64,000 nt of DNA from Leptobrachium leishanense (taxonomy: Eukaryota; Chordata; Amphibia; Anura; Megophryidae): contig CM019065.1 in NCBI GenBank assembly GCA_009667805.1, forward strand, positions 22,719,822-22,783,821. The letters run 5' to 3'. The position numbers and the translations under genes were made by a program. Below, one piece after another: positions 47,211 through 59,961 of this stretch; the first letter of the stretch is position 1; each line of letters begins with the position of its first letter. The notes under the pieces were generated by a model. It did not search any database and was not told the DNA's origin. It worked only from the letters and a program-made list of their open reading frames with translations.

Positions 47211-47946
47211 TAACTGGAGAAGTGAAAATTCTAGGTCAAAATAGCCAAACCAGAAACATTCTCCCATTTAACTCACTTTCCAAATTGGCTATTTGGATTT
47301 TGGTCTAGATTGTTCTCTTCTCCTGCCAGTTCTCCTGGCTTTCACCTCTCTCTCAGGGTTGTTCAGAGAAAGGTGAAAACCAGGAGTATGGCAGGAAAAG
47401 AGAACAATCTGGACCAAATAGCCGATTTGGAAAGTGAGATAAGGCTAGGGTCAGACTAAAGCATTTTTCACAGCGACCGTCAAAAAGGCGTCCGAACGCA
47501 TTGCCTTATTTTTTTCACGAAATGCGCGAAAACGGTCATACGATGCGCATTTTTGTGCGTGATTTTTTACGGATCAAAACCAGGAAACTTTGGGTGTCTG
47601 GACGTTATGTTGGCCGGACATGAGCAGGGTCTGACGTCTCCAAATCACGCACACACGCCGCTAGTGGACGCAGCGCACTCTGTACATCCGTACTAGCGGT
47701 TCTGCGTTCTCGAAAAAATGCGTTCATTTTCCACTTGCATTGCGCAGCCAGACTTTCATGCGACCGTACTTCGTATATTGGCTGTCATTGCCCGTCATTT
47801 GCTGCTAGTGTGGCCGTGATTAAGTGCGCCTAAATGCATGTTAAAAATTCGCTAGTCTGACCCTAGCCTAAGTGGGAGAATTTTTCTGGTTTGGCTATTT
47901 TGACCTAGAATTTTCCATTCTCCAGTCATTCTCCTGCTTTTCACCG
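47211..47946. mobile_element. Hairpin MITE copies, split by MITE 6
   Basis: 47211-47360 completes the hairpin MITE that began at 43186. A second copy starts at 47353 (cagggttgttcagagaaagg) and continues on the far side of MITE 6 from 47869 to about 47946 (gacctagaattttccattct), with its terminal repeat lost. Confidence 0.65.
47443..47868. mobile_element. Harbinger-type MITE 6
   Basis: Starts ggctagggtcagactaaagc, ends gtctgaccctagcc, and has TAA on both sides (47440-47442 and 47869-47871). The interior is homologous to MITEs 1-3, in inverted orientation to MITE 1. Confidence 0.9.
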
Positions 47947-48456
47947 CCAAAAAAAATCAGTAAACTTTTTCTGCGTGTCCGAAAATGTCTCCTCTATTCA
48001 TACAGACTGCCGCCCCAAGCAGTTGTTTATGGATAGAAATGTCATTTGAAATGTCATTTCTTGGTTTTTACATATTTCCATACATCCTACAAATCCGCCA
48101 CTTCACGGGCAGGTTATGGGGACCTCCTAGGCACGATATTTGAAGGAATTTTTCTTTTTTATTTTTAACCCTTATTTCATGGAAAACTCACTGTCCCTTT
48201 AAAAACGTTTTTTTTTTTTTTACTTTTTGTCCTGGTTTCCTGTCCCCCAGGGCACTACCCGGACCCCCATACACTTTTTATGGCAAATATCTAGCATATA
48301 TGCCCTCTTGGAGGGCACTCTAAAAACTGAATTTTCAGCCCCATTGACTTGTATGGGGTCCGAGTTCGGGTTCAGGTTCGGACCAGAACATTTGGAAAGT
48401 TCGGGTTCGGCTTCGAACCGAACTCAGGGAGTGTTCGGCTCATCCCTAGTCAGGAG

Positions 48457-50580
48457 ACACAAACAAAAAAGCAGGGCCGGATTTACAATCAAGTAAAGTA
48501 GGCATGTGCCTACAGGTGCCTTCCACAAGGGGGTGCCTTGCTTTCTTGCTTTATAACACTAAAAATAAAAATAGCAATTTTTTTATTCTATTTTTTTTTA
48601 AAAAAAATAAGTGCAAAACCGCACTGGACACCATTCTCTGTAACTGTAAAAAAAAAGGAAAAAGTTAAAAAAAAAAAAAACATGTAAAATATTTAAGAAA
48701 AATATGACACTATTTTTCTATTTTTACACAGCAAGGCACCCCCCCACCCCACCTGTGGTGGACACTTTTTGTATGTAAAAGTAGAAAATGGAAAAAAATA
48801 AAAATAATACGAATTAAAAAAAATGTATTCACTTTCTAAATGTTATAATATATTTTTTTTTTACCGTTTTCTTTTTTTTCTGACTGAATGTTAACATTAG
48901 CCCTGGTGGCCCTGTTGGCCAGCCATATTAAAAACCCGTTAGCGTTTGGTATCTTGCGTTTTTCAGCGCGAGGTTACTGTACTTTGCCCTCCCTTAACAT
49001 GGGGAGCGCAAAGTGTTAATTAGCGTTAGGATTACAATATACTAACGCTAATTACTGACTGGCTGCGGTTACTCGAAAGTTAACCAAAGCCTGGACTTGG
49101 TGTTAACGGATTCCGCTGCTGCAGAATCCGTCAGCACCAGTAGAATCCGCCTCCCCCAAAAAAAAAATCAGATACTCTCCTCCTATCCTGCAGCTCCAAC
49201 TGCCTCCTCTGTCTGCCGGGAGCAGGAAGAGACTGGGGGAAAAAGTCCCCCAGTCTCTCCCTGTGGATCACTACGCGAGGCGAAATCTGGCAGGTAATGT
49301 GACCGGCAGCGTCTACCTCAATGGAGTCCTATGGACTCCATCGAGTGGATGCTCGCGGCAGCACTTAGCACCGCCGCCTGCATCCCAGGGCTTAGTACCC
49401 AATAACGATGCAGGCAGCTTTTTAATGCCTGCATCATGATATCGAGCTAAAACAGGGACGAAAAGGAGAAACCTGCAGGCACAGGTTTTTCTCCTTTGCA
49501 TTACCGTTTTAGCGTGATCAATGTAATGATGCCACACGTGTTCCTAACAATCAAAACAACAGTAAATGCCTCTTAACTTCACTTAACCCCTTCATTTCCA
49601 CAATTGACTATACACGATATGCAAGGTACCTCCTGGTGGCCCAATATTGGGCTGTATACCCTAGTTGTAGATAAGCTAATGTTACACCTCACGTTTCATG
49701 CAGTTACTTTATTGACAGGAAACTCCATTCCATTCCAGCTGCAAGTTGAGCTTGCTTCTCGGATGCAGAGTTTCCCTGCTCAAGGTTACTATACATTAAC
49801 ATCTCCTGTAAGTAATATGGAAGGTGTCAATTTACACCTCCATGTGGAAGCACAGGATGTTACGAAGTATCTCGTCCATCCACCTGGGAGATGTTATTTC
49901 ACTGTGAAATACCTTCTCTTTGAAGTTGGTGTTAATACACTCTCTTACCACCCGATCTGCCGCTTCTTCCCTCTGGAGCAGAGTGAGACTGAGACCACAT
50001 AGTTCCTAGTCTCCCTCTGCGATTCATTGGCGGGCTTGTGTATTCTCAAGTTCTCGCAGGGCTCGCAGACAGTATGCGCAAGGCTCCATGGAGTCCTGTC
50101 GACTCCACAAGTCAATACTCGCAGCAGCATGAAGTTTGAGCAGTCTTGCTCTTCGTTCCGGGGTGAGGTGCTAATAATCGCCTACTCTGGAATACAGTCG
50201 GTAAAATGGTGATGGTAAGTGAAAATATGCAGGTGCGCCTTATCCTGATTACTGTCTCCTATTTACCATCAATCATGGAATAGGGCACATTGAGGATAAC
50301 CAATATTGATCCACAGGAGCAAATGCAAAGGAGTTTTGTTTATTAAAAACAAATTTTGTTTGAGTTTCGGCTCCAGAATATGCCCTTAAAGTTTTAACAC
50401 CGTGGGAATGACGGGCGAGGTGCTGACACGTTATAAAACCCAGCAGAGAAATGTGCCTAGATGGCATCTCCCAGGCTGATCCTGCATGGAGACCTGACCT
50501 ACAAAGTCTTTTTAAGGCCAGCATGACATTGCAGCTGTAAACCTGCCCCCTGACTTCATGTGACCGGGTCAAAACGATTA
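48457..50580. other. No gene seen; dispersed repeat remnants
   Basis: 48472-48550 begins cagggccggatttacaat and matches 16190-16275 in inverse, a non-autonomous element end. 48930-49100 resembles 37780-37900 (gttactgtactttgcc, cttaacatgggga). Poly-A/T runs fill 48560-48860. A 132-codon frame at 49604-50002 has no recognisable domain and is not called. Confidence 0.45.
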
Positions 50581-50753
50581 AAATATCATGTAAAGGGGGT
50601 GGAGCTGACTACCAATGGGAGTGGATACATATTGCTGAGCTCTGTAGCTGACCTCCTATTTAACCCCAGATTTTGCATCCCCCATCGGGTTAACGACTTT
50701 TGTTTGGGTATCCCCACTTCCTGGAGTAGGGGAGCAGGTACCACTCTGAGTTG

Positions 50754-52460
50754 TTACATAGTTACATAGTTATATAGGCTGAAAAAAGACATGCGTCCAT
50801 CGGGTTCAGCCTCTCCCACATAACCTACTGCTGTTGATCCAAAAGAAGGCAAAAAACCCAGTCTGAATGCTTGCCAATATGCAACATACTGGGAAAAAAT
50901 TCCTTCTTGACCCCAGAATGGCAGTCAGATTTCTCCTTGGATCAAGAAGCTTTTACCCACATATTAAATATTATAACCCTTAATATTCTGTGTCTGCAGG
51001 AAGTCATCCAGTCGTTTTTTAAAAGTCTATACAGACTCTGACCCAACCACCTCAACAGGCAGAGAATTCCACAGCTTTATTGTTCTCACCGTAAAATAAC
51101 CCTTCCTATGCTTTAAGCTAAATTTTCTTTCTTCCAGTCTAAATGGATGACCCCTTGTCCTATGTATAGTCCTGTTAATGAATAGGCTATCAGACAATGG
51201 TTGATAATGGCCCCGTATATATTTATATAAGGTTATCAGATCCCCTCTAAGGCGCCTTTTCTCTAAACTAAACAGGTTTAAGCTTGTTAGTCTTTCCTCA
51301 TAACTTAACCCTTCCATCCCCCTTATTAATTTAGTTGCCCGTCTCTGCACTTTTTCTAGCGATATAATATCTTTTTTTAAGACAGGTGCCCAAAATTGCA
51401 CGGCATATTCAAGGTGCGGCCTGACCATTGATTTATACAGAGGCAAAATTATGTTTTCATCCCGTGAGTGAACTCCCCTTTTAATGCATGCCAGTACTTT
51501 GCTGGCCTTGGCGGCTGCTGTTTGACATTGCACATTGTTACTTAGTTTGAAGTCTATGATTATTCCCAAATCCTTCTCCTGCTTGGATTTCCCTAACTCC
51601 GTACCATTTAGGGTATACATTGCTTGTGTGTTCTTCACTCCAAAGTGCATAACTTTACATTTATCTAGATTAAATTTCATCTGCCATTTAAGTGCCCAGT
51701 CCCCCAATCTATCTAAATCCCTCTGCAGCGAAGTAACATCCTGCTCACATTGTATTACTTTTCCTAGCTTTGTGTCATCTGCAAACACTGATACATGACT
51801 TTCAATGCCTATCTCAAGGTCATTTATAAATAAATTGAATAGTATTGGTCCTATAACAGACCCCTGAGGGACACCACTTACCACTGGTGTCCATCTTGAA
51901 AATGTACCATTTATGACCACTCTCTGTACCCTATCTTTTAGCCAGTTTTCTATCCAAGAACAAGTATTTTCATCTAGACCATTTTTTCTTAATTTAAATA
52001 GTAACCTTTTGTGTGGAACTGTGTCAAAAGCTTTGGCAAAATCTAAGTAAATCACATCCACTGCGACCCCCTGATCTATACTTCTACTTACTTCCTCATA
52101 GAACGTAATTAGGTTAGTCTGACATGATCTGTGTTTCATGAAACCATGCTGATTTTTGCCAATTACATTATACCTCCCAATAAATTCCTGAATACTATCC
52201 CTTAGTAACCCCTCAAATACTTTCCCAGCCACAGATGTTAAGCTCACAGGTCTATAATTCCCAGGCACAAATTTTAAACCTTTCTTAAATATAGGGACCA
52301 CGTCAGCTTTTCTCCAATCCTCTGGTACTATTCCTGAAAGAAAAGAATCTTGAAAGATTAAGAACAGAGGTTTACATATTTCAACACATAGCTCCCTCAG
52401 TACTCGCGGGTGAATTCCATCTGGCCCTGGGGCTTTATTAACATTCACATTGTTTAATTT
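50754..52460 (-). mobile_element. CR1-type LINE C, 5'-truncated
   Basis: Same family as LINE B, opposite strand. The 3' end (plus-strand start) is the 8-bp repeat (ttacatag)n at 50754. The 5' truncation is near 52460, just before APGPDG of the reverse transcriptase. No long target duplication at its junctions; the L1-like host sequence is interrupted on either side. Confidence 0.85.
51027..52458 (-). pseudogene. CR1 LINE C reverse transcriptase, 5'-truncated but open
   Basis: About 475 residues in one uninterrupted frame, from LNNVNVNKAPGPDG through FDTVPHKR, GVPQGSVIGP, FADDT (catalytic box, about 51770-51785), RPHLEYAVQ and WNSLPVEVVGSESV, ending at TAG. The residues read upstream of 52458 come from host sequence and are not part of the protein. 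It supplies the C-terminal portion missing from LINE B. Being 5'-truncated it lacks ORF1 and the endonuclease and is not functional. Confidence 0.88.
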
Positions 52461-54480
52461 GTGTAATTTGTTGGGTCTTTTGCCAACTTCTGTGCCGGTT
52501 TTGAGCTTCGGGCCTGAGTGCGGCCTACTCCCAGTGGCCATTTTTACAGCCTACTGCAGCGGTTTGGACTCCTGGACCCTGACACCTCAGAGCTGCTGCT
52601 CGCTAGACGGTATTTTCTTTGGGCTACATGGCTGTGTCTCACCTGCTCCTATCCTGAGGGCTGCCTTGCTTCCTCGTGACGATGTCCCATGCTGACTTGC
52701 TGCCGCTCACGTGGGGGATGCTGGTGGCTATGATGGCAGAGTTCTGTGAGTTGTGTTCACTCAACGTGCGGGAAGCTGGAAGGAGATGTGATGGTATTCT
52801 GGCGCCGGTGGCCATGGCGCAACCTGACGTGGAACCGTTGGGAGTAAGATCATGCGATGCCCCTGCTGTTGGGCACAGCTGCGGCTCTGGTGACCTGGAG
52901 AGTCTTCTCCCCCTCCCCGATGGGAGCGGGGTGGATCCGCTGGATGGCCTACTTGCATCGGCAGTTGGCGACTGGTCTGTCAATGGTTTGGGACCGGTGA
53001 GGCTTTTCAGAATTCAGCCTTCCTTTGTGGCGTTGCAAAGGGTCTGCTGGCTGTTGCAAAGGGTCTGCTGGCTGTCCCCGGCTGTTGAGAACGGCGGCCA
53101 TTCTGATGCTTTTGTTCCACTGTGGGCTCCATTCCGTGGATGGCCCCCTTTCACTGCTGAGGCGACCTCTTCATTTGGCTTCTCCGCTGTTGCAGCTTGA
53201 CATGGCGTCTTGGTAGCTCATCCTCTCCGGTGACATCGGGGATCCTTGGCAATGCCTACGGGCCCTGGTCACGTAGGTTTGCTGTGATGGAGCCCTGGGT
53301 GTCCCTTTGTATCTGGACACTGGCTGAGATGTGTCCCCCCCACCCTGCTGTGTTCATATGTTGCTGATCTTGGACTGGAAACCTCCAACCATCCCCTTGC
53401 TGACACCACCCCGCATTAGATTTGGGGTGACCTCCGACTTTTGTTTTCCTATTTTGGCCCCCTCCCTTTCTTGTTTTTTGATTAGCTGACTTTTTGTACT
53501 GGTGGACTTTGTTTTTCTGACGACCCTCATGGTACTTGCGGAGCCCCTTCCCTGCTGTTTTTTTCACCTCGCCCCCCCTCTCTCTGTTTAATTACTTGGA
53601 GCAAAAGTGTGGACTTCACTGCTGAGTTTTCCGGACTATTAGCCATCTGTCTGGCGGAGCATTGGGATCTCCTGTCCCTCCCACTCCCCCTTTTTTTTTA
53701 TGGGACATCGGGTAGCAACTTGGCCAGCTGTAAGGATGGCGACCTAGGCTCTAGCCATCCTTCTGTCCCCAGGTCTCCCGGCATCGTGGCCACTTCCTTG
53801 GCCCCTGGTATCCTTGGGGTTGCTGGGGCGCACCAGGAACGCCACGACCTAATAGGCAGGTCCTTAATTTTTTTTTATTATTATATTTTTATTTTTTATT
53901 CTTTTCTCTCTCCTGGATCTCCGGATGCTCTCCACCTTGAAGAACACTTTTTTTGGGCTTGGAACTCGTCCCGACTTGTTTTGTTTTACTTCGCTCCCCC
54001 TCTCCTCTATACTCCCTCTATACATGTAGTTTCTCTTTGTGGTTGTCTTTGGTCGGCCCTGCGTGGCCATTTCTCTCAGTGCCTTTCTATATTGCTGACA
54101 TGCTTTACAAATAAAAAATTTAAATTGGAAAAAAAATATCATGTAAAATACCCTCAGACTGTGTATAAGGTGCGCATGAAGCATTAATGAATTCCTTGTT
54201 CCATCATCAAGATATCTCATTATTATATGCAAATATCCCAAAATTCCAGAAAATCCCAAATCTGAAACACTTCTGGGCCCGAGAACTTCAGAAAAGGGCC
54301 AATCAAAGTGTGTTTAGAATTTCAGGTGGTGCTATTTTGTCTTTTTATCTGGTGGTGTTGGGGGGGATTGAATCATTTTTTTGATTGTCACTTGTATCAC
54401 ATAGTTTGGTTTTTAATTCGATGCGCTGCAGCTAGTTTGTATTTTCATTCTTTGTGGATTGTGTATAATCGTGTGATTAC

Positions 54481-54888
54481 CTGTAGGAGGAAAGCGCAGA
54501 TAGGTCCCGGGTCTGTTATGCCATCCATCTTTAGCTGTTCCTTCTTCTATTTCCACTCGGCAGCAGAACATGGGGCCGTCTGTCCTTTTCAGCCCCCGGA
54601 TTGTGATAGAAGCTGAGTTCTGCCCCGATGGTTTCTCCATAGAGATCCTCCCTGTGTACCTTTCATCTACTTGGTTTTCTGTGTGATTGTAAATGTATAC
54701 ATTAGTATTATCTCCACATGGGCTGCTTTTTCCACTCCTCCAGTAAAATTTTACTTTGGTGTTCGTTCCCCACTTTTCCCTGGGGTAACTGAAGCTGCAT
54801 GGGATGGTAACAGAACCTCCTTCTTCCACCGGGATGAATCCCCTCTGGTTGGTGCAATAAGGTTCACCCTGATTACCGTGAATTCTTC
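54481..54888 (-). CDS. V-set Ig exon, PILR-like (membrane-distal)
   Basis: A 408-bp exon with acceptor ctcttacag and donor ACAG|GTAATC, phase 1 both ends (135 codons). It reads GEPYCTNQRGFIPVEEGGS, then VTIPCSF (B-strand Cys), FYWRSG (core Trp), GRISMEKPSGQNSASITI (D/E strands), LKRTDGPMFCCRVE (F strand). As in the 40310 exon, the F strand has two adjacent Cys and an extra Cys lies in the C-C' region (SSPCGDN); one more Cys is near the start (PYC). NHT is a glycosylation sequon. The nearest upstream coding exon found on this strand is the signal-peptide exon at 62528. It may be the first Ig domain of the same receptor or of a neighbouring paralogue. Confidence 0.8.
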
Positions 54889-54914
54889 CTGTAAGAGACA
54901 GAGGTCACATTAAC

Positions 54915-54960
54915 CGGAATATGCTGGCGCTTTATAAATAAAGAATAATAATAATAAATT
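54915..54960 (+). repeat. LINE/SINE 3' tail fragment
   Basis: aatatgctggcgctttataa followed by (aataat)n, the same tail as at 13110-13150. No body attached. Confidence 0.5.
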
Positions 54961-55059
54961 AACCAGGTTTTCTTGACTTGGTCACCTTTGACTCCCTGAT
55001 ATTAAACAACCCCCTCCCACCCTTTCCCTCTTCTCCAATAAAGACACCACACCCTGAAT

Positions 55060-55911
55060 TAAGGCTGTAAGTAACGATTATTTTCATAATCGATTAATCG
55101 AAAAAAACCAAAATACAATTTTTATTTACATAAAAGGAACATTATGTAAAAATCAACCCCTGCCCCCCCCCCGCGTAAGCGAGTGTCTGTTCAGAGTAAT
55201 GGGTTGCAGTTGCATGCGGAGCTCAGGCACATGTCTGCTTTCTCTTCAAACAAATGCTACTATGAGCCCTCTGAAACACATGATGATGTCAGCACAAACG
55301 CGTGGTGAGAAGGGCAGGCACTCCATGCACTTTAGCTTATTAAAGTGATCAGGTGTGTAGAGTGTCCCGCTAAAATAATTGCATGAACAAACTGAGCGAG
55401 AGGAGGGTTCAGAGGTGAGAGGGAATGGTTCTGGGCAAGAGAGCTGACCTGAGTGTGAGAGGGAGTGGGATTTGGCAAGAGACCAGACCTGAGTGTAGGA
55501 GGGAATTTGGGGTAAGGGACCGGACCAAAGCAAGGGATGACAGCTACAGACCAGAGGCAGGGAGCGTGGCACAGGACTCCAGCTCCAAGTAAGGATAAAA
55601 CACCAGTGGCAGAACCCCACACCTCAACCCAGTGGCAGAACCTTATGGTCTTTGCTCCAGTTAGGCTTCTGTTGTAAACTAAATGAAAACAATTTGGATA
55701 TGTCTGACATAGCCCTAAAATGAAATCATACAGAGTAAAGCAGCAGCATGCCTTCTCCAATCAACTCCAAAGTAGCGTCTGAGGTTATTAACGTTGAACT
55801 CAGTCTGACTCTGAACAATGTGTGCTGCACACAGACCAATTAATTGATAATTAAAATAGTTGTCAACTTTTCTTATTATCCTCTGGTTGTCGATTAGTTG
55901 TTTCAGCCCTA
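55060..55911. mobile_element. hAT-type non-autonomous element (cgattaatcg family)
   Basis: Left end taaggctgtaagtaacgatt, right end agttgtttcagcccta, with the internal cataatcgattaatcg motif widespread in vertebrate hAT elements. Flanks ccctgaat and cactgaat match at 7 of 8 bases, a near-intact 8-bp duplication. The middle has no transposase. Confidence 0.78.
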
Positions 55912-55959
55912 CACTGAATAATTAGGGACCGGCCACAGCTTTACTTTACCTTTCACAAT

Positions 55960-56815
55960 AAAAAAAGTTGTCATCTGCGCTCATTTCTATACAATTCCAT
56001 TTGCAACAAAGCACAATTATAAGTTTTAGTTTTCTTGAATGGCCATTGAAGCGTAAGCTCACTCGCCCCATCAAGGAACCTCTCGGTAGTGTGAGTCCTA
56101 ACCAATGTAACCAAAAGCCGGTCCTCTGAGCAGCTACATGCTCTCTCGCTGCTTTTCAGCCAAGAGGCAGAAAAATGGTGGGTTTTATTTATACACTCAC
56201 CAAGCACTTCCCATTTGGGGTTGAAAACAAAAACATGGAAAAAGGAACAGCAGCAAAAATGACTTAACTGGTGTTACAACAAAATATAAATACATGCATA
56301 CATAAAAAGTGGTGTTGCGCCCATACTCACCAGAGCTGCTGCAAGAACCAAGAGTAACAGCCCAGTTCATGTATAAAACATAACAAGAAAAAAAGGTGTC
56401 ATCTGCGCTCGTTTCTAAAAATTCCATGTGCAACAAAACACAATTAGAGGTTTTAGTTTGCTCATTGAAGCATAAACTCATTGAAGCATAAGTTCACTCG
56501 CCCCTTCAAGGTACCTCTTTTGCGTGTATAAATAAAACCCACCATTTTTCTGCCTGCTCAGAGGGGCAGCTTTTGGTTACATTGGTCAGGTACTCACTCC
56601 AGAAAGAGGTGCCTTAATGAGGCGAGTGAGCTTATGCTTCAATGGCCATTCGTGCAAACTAAAACCTCTAATTGTGTTTTGTTGCACATGGAATTGTATA
56701 GAAACGAGTGCAGCTGACAACTTTTTTTCTTGCTATATTTTATACATGAACTGGGTTGCTACTCCTGGTTGTTGCAGCCGCTCTGGTGATTACGGACGCA
56801 AGGCCATTTTTACTT
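55960..56815. repeat. Cluster of direct and inverted ~200-bp repeats
   Basis: The block beginning gtcatctgcgctc occurs at about 55970 and 56398 in direct orientation and inverted at about 56600-56725. 56300-56515 and 56590-56805 form a large inverted repeat (shared gtgcaacaaaacacaattag and its complement), and aaaatggtgggttttattta near 56172 is mirrored near 56525-56550. No coding evidence. Confidence 0.75.
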
Positions 56816-57039
56816 TACCTTTACTCAGAAAATGAAATTAATTCCCAGACATATATTATCTTAACAAAACATTTGAACAAATTACAATTTCCAGCAATTA
56901 GTTACACAATACAGTGGCACTTCTTTACATAAACAGTATCAACAAGGTGTTATTATTGTGCCGTCCAGGGAGCCCACCATAATAAACCTGATGCTTCGTG
57001 AAATAGTTGGTCCGGTTCCCTATTGATCTTGCCCAACTA

Positions 57040-57168
57040 GAAACATAGAAACATAGAAAATGTCGGCAGGTAAGAACCTTTCGGCCCATCTTGTCTGCCC
57101 AATTACATGGATACTTTACCTGGATTTATCTTTTGTTTAGGATAGCCTTATGCCTATCCCACGCCAAA
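57040..57168 (-). mobile_element. 5'-truncated 3' end of CR1 LINE A family
   Basis: Almost identical to 17898-18022: tagaaacatagaaaatgtcg, ggcccatcttgtctgcccaa, gatagccttatgcctatccc. Only the 3' UTR and last codons remain. Confidence 0.9.
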
Positions 57169-57179
57169 TTCCATAGTTG

Positions 57180-57720
57180 GGGCTAAATGGAAGACGCTAA
57201 TGGAAAACCTGAGCGTCCACCATTTTTCACTAGCGGCCGTATTATGAAGGAGCCGCTTTCACAGGACGAAGATGATGTGTCAGTGAAAAAAATGGTGTCC
57301 TACTGTCTCCTAGCTGGCTGGTTGCAGTAAAGCTTTTTTTAATATCTTCCTATTGGATCCTGATCGCTCTTTGTTAGAGAATCCCTTGAGGTACTCGGTG
57401 GAAGGTGGATACATTGTGGGGCACGTTGAATCCCACCCAATAAAATGTTAAAGAAAACACCAAAGAGAGGCTCAGAGTCCTTCGTGCCACCCATGTAGCG
57501 GCTACGCTTTGGGTGTCGTTGGCTGCTGGCAGAAGGCCTGAACCAGGGTGTCCCGCATCAGCGAATGGCACGCAATATGTGCCAGCTCGTGGGCGGGGCC
57601 AGAGGAGGCCCATTGAAACTAGCGGGGCGTACTATGCCACCCTGCGGCTTCAAAGCCTACCTGTCTCAAGGACGGCATAGTACGCCCTGTGGCAGGAAAG
57701 GGTTAAAAAATAAAAAGATT
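57180..57720. other. No gene seen; hairpin near a ttaa end
   Basis: An inverted repeat with arms ggggcgtactatgcc (57623) and ggcatagtacgccc (57674) ends at gggttaa, recalling the TTAA element family. Nothing else recognised. Confidence 0.45.
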
Positions 57721-57879
57721 GGTTACTGAATATAAAATAAACGCCTTTTTAAACAAAAGGGAAACAAAAATTTCGTAAAAAAAAATACAAAATTCCGAAA
57801 AGGTGCTATAAAAAATGAAAAGGCTTTTGACTGAAAATGAAAAGAATAAACATTTTTTAAAAAACTATATTTATTTTTG

Positions 57880-58162
57880 TACATTAAAACCTATGGGATT
57901 CGTATAATTGAAACACTGAACAGCAGGGAATTTCAATGACATTTCTCTGCTGTTCGGTATCTGTGAATAGATTAACCATTACTTCTCTATCGGACAATTT
58001 CACTGCCGCAGAATGTCACCGAATTGCACTGTATTTCACCGTCAATTCGTCAGTATTTGGCAAATTGACGGTTTAGTGAATATAGGAACTGCCATTCATG
58101 TCATACCGTCATTCCGTTCGGTGCAACTCTGTGGCAGTTTGGTGCTTAGTGAATAACCCCTA
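57880..58162 (+). repeat. Copy of the 24405-24762 / 63548-63905 repeat
   Basis: Shares cctatgggattc, tctctgctgttcggt, tgaatagattaaccatt and the terminal gaataacccct with the other two copies. Confidence 0.7.
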
Positions 58163-58342
58163 ACGTGGTGGTTTTGTGTCGGAAATCAAGCTGAAATTCT
58201 TGCGCCACACGTGCCATTGTTTCCACCACTTCCCTTTATGTTAGAAAATATTATAGGAGAGGATATATTTATAAAGTTATAATCCTGGATAAATTGTGCA
58301 GCCGTGTGAGAAATAATATATACAATACTATAGATATGCATA

Positions 58343-59959
<1,617 letters not shown>

Positions 59960-59961
59960 TA

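Larger units (their letters stand above)
43226..47212 (+). mobile_element. CR1-type LINE B, full-length ends with internal deletion
   Basis: The 5' end is set by the interrupted hairpin MITE. The 5' region has a direct repeat (gtggtctacttctaagtggg near 43241 and gtggtctaagtgggctattt near 43537). Then come ORF1 (43627-44613, broken), ORF2 (44707-46947, one stop) and a 3' UTR ending in the 8-bp repeat taactatg. Compared with LINE C (50754-52460) it lacks about 560 bp covering the ORF2 C-terminus, with the joint at ttaggga|acttttaaaa near 46938. Confidence 0.88.
41062..48448. mobile_element. hAT-type element expanded to 7.4 kb by nested insertions
   Basis: Left end tagggatgagctgttc and right end gttcggctcatcccta are inverted repeats, flanked on both sides by gtcaggag (41054-41061 and 48449-48456), an exact 8-bp duplication. 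Its own sequence is short and gttcg-rich and matches the copy at 32759-33622. Inside lie a TTAA element (41481-42663), MITE 5, a hairpin MITE split by a CR1 LINE (43226-47212) and MITE 6. No hAT transposase was found. Confidence 0.85.
50595..54133 (+). mobile_element. L1-like retroposon with 14-bp target duplication, hosting CR1 LINE C
   Basis: Flanked by an exact 14-bp duplication aaatatcatgtaaa (50581-50594 and 54134-54147). It starts gggggtggagctgac, similar to the gggggaggagc start of L1 5' UTRs, and ends in an A-rich tail after acaaataaaaaattt. Without the CR1 inside, the body is about 1.8 kb of GC-rich sequence. No endonuclease or reverse transcriptase of its own is seen, so it is either non-autonomous or internally deleted. 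Open frames at 52676-53200 lack a recognisable domain. Confidence 0.75.

Noticed and set aside
49604..50002. 132-codon frame
   Set aside because: No domain, signal or transposon motif recognised, and it lies among dispersed repeats.
52676..53200. 174-codon frame in the L1-like element considered as ORF1
   Set aside because: No coiled coil, RRM or zinc-finger pattern typical of L1 ORF1; high GC composition alone explains the open frame.
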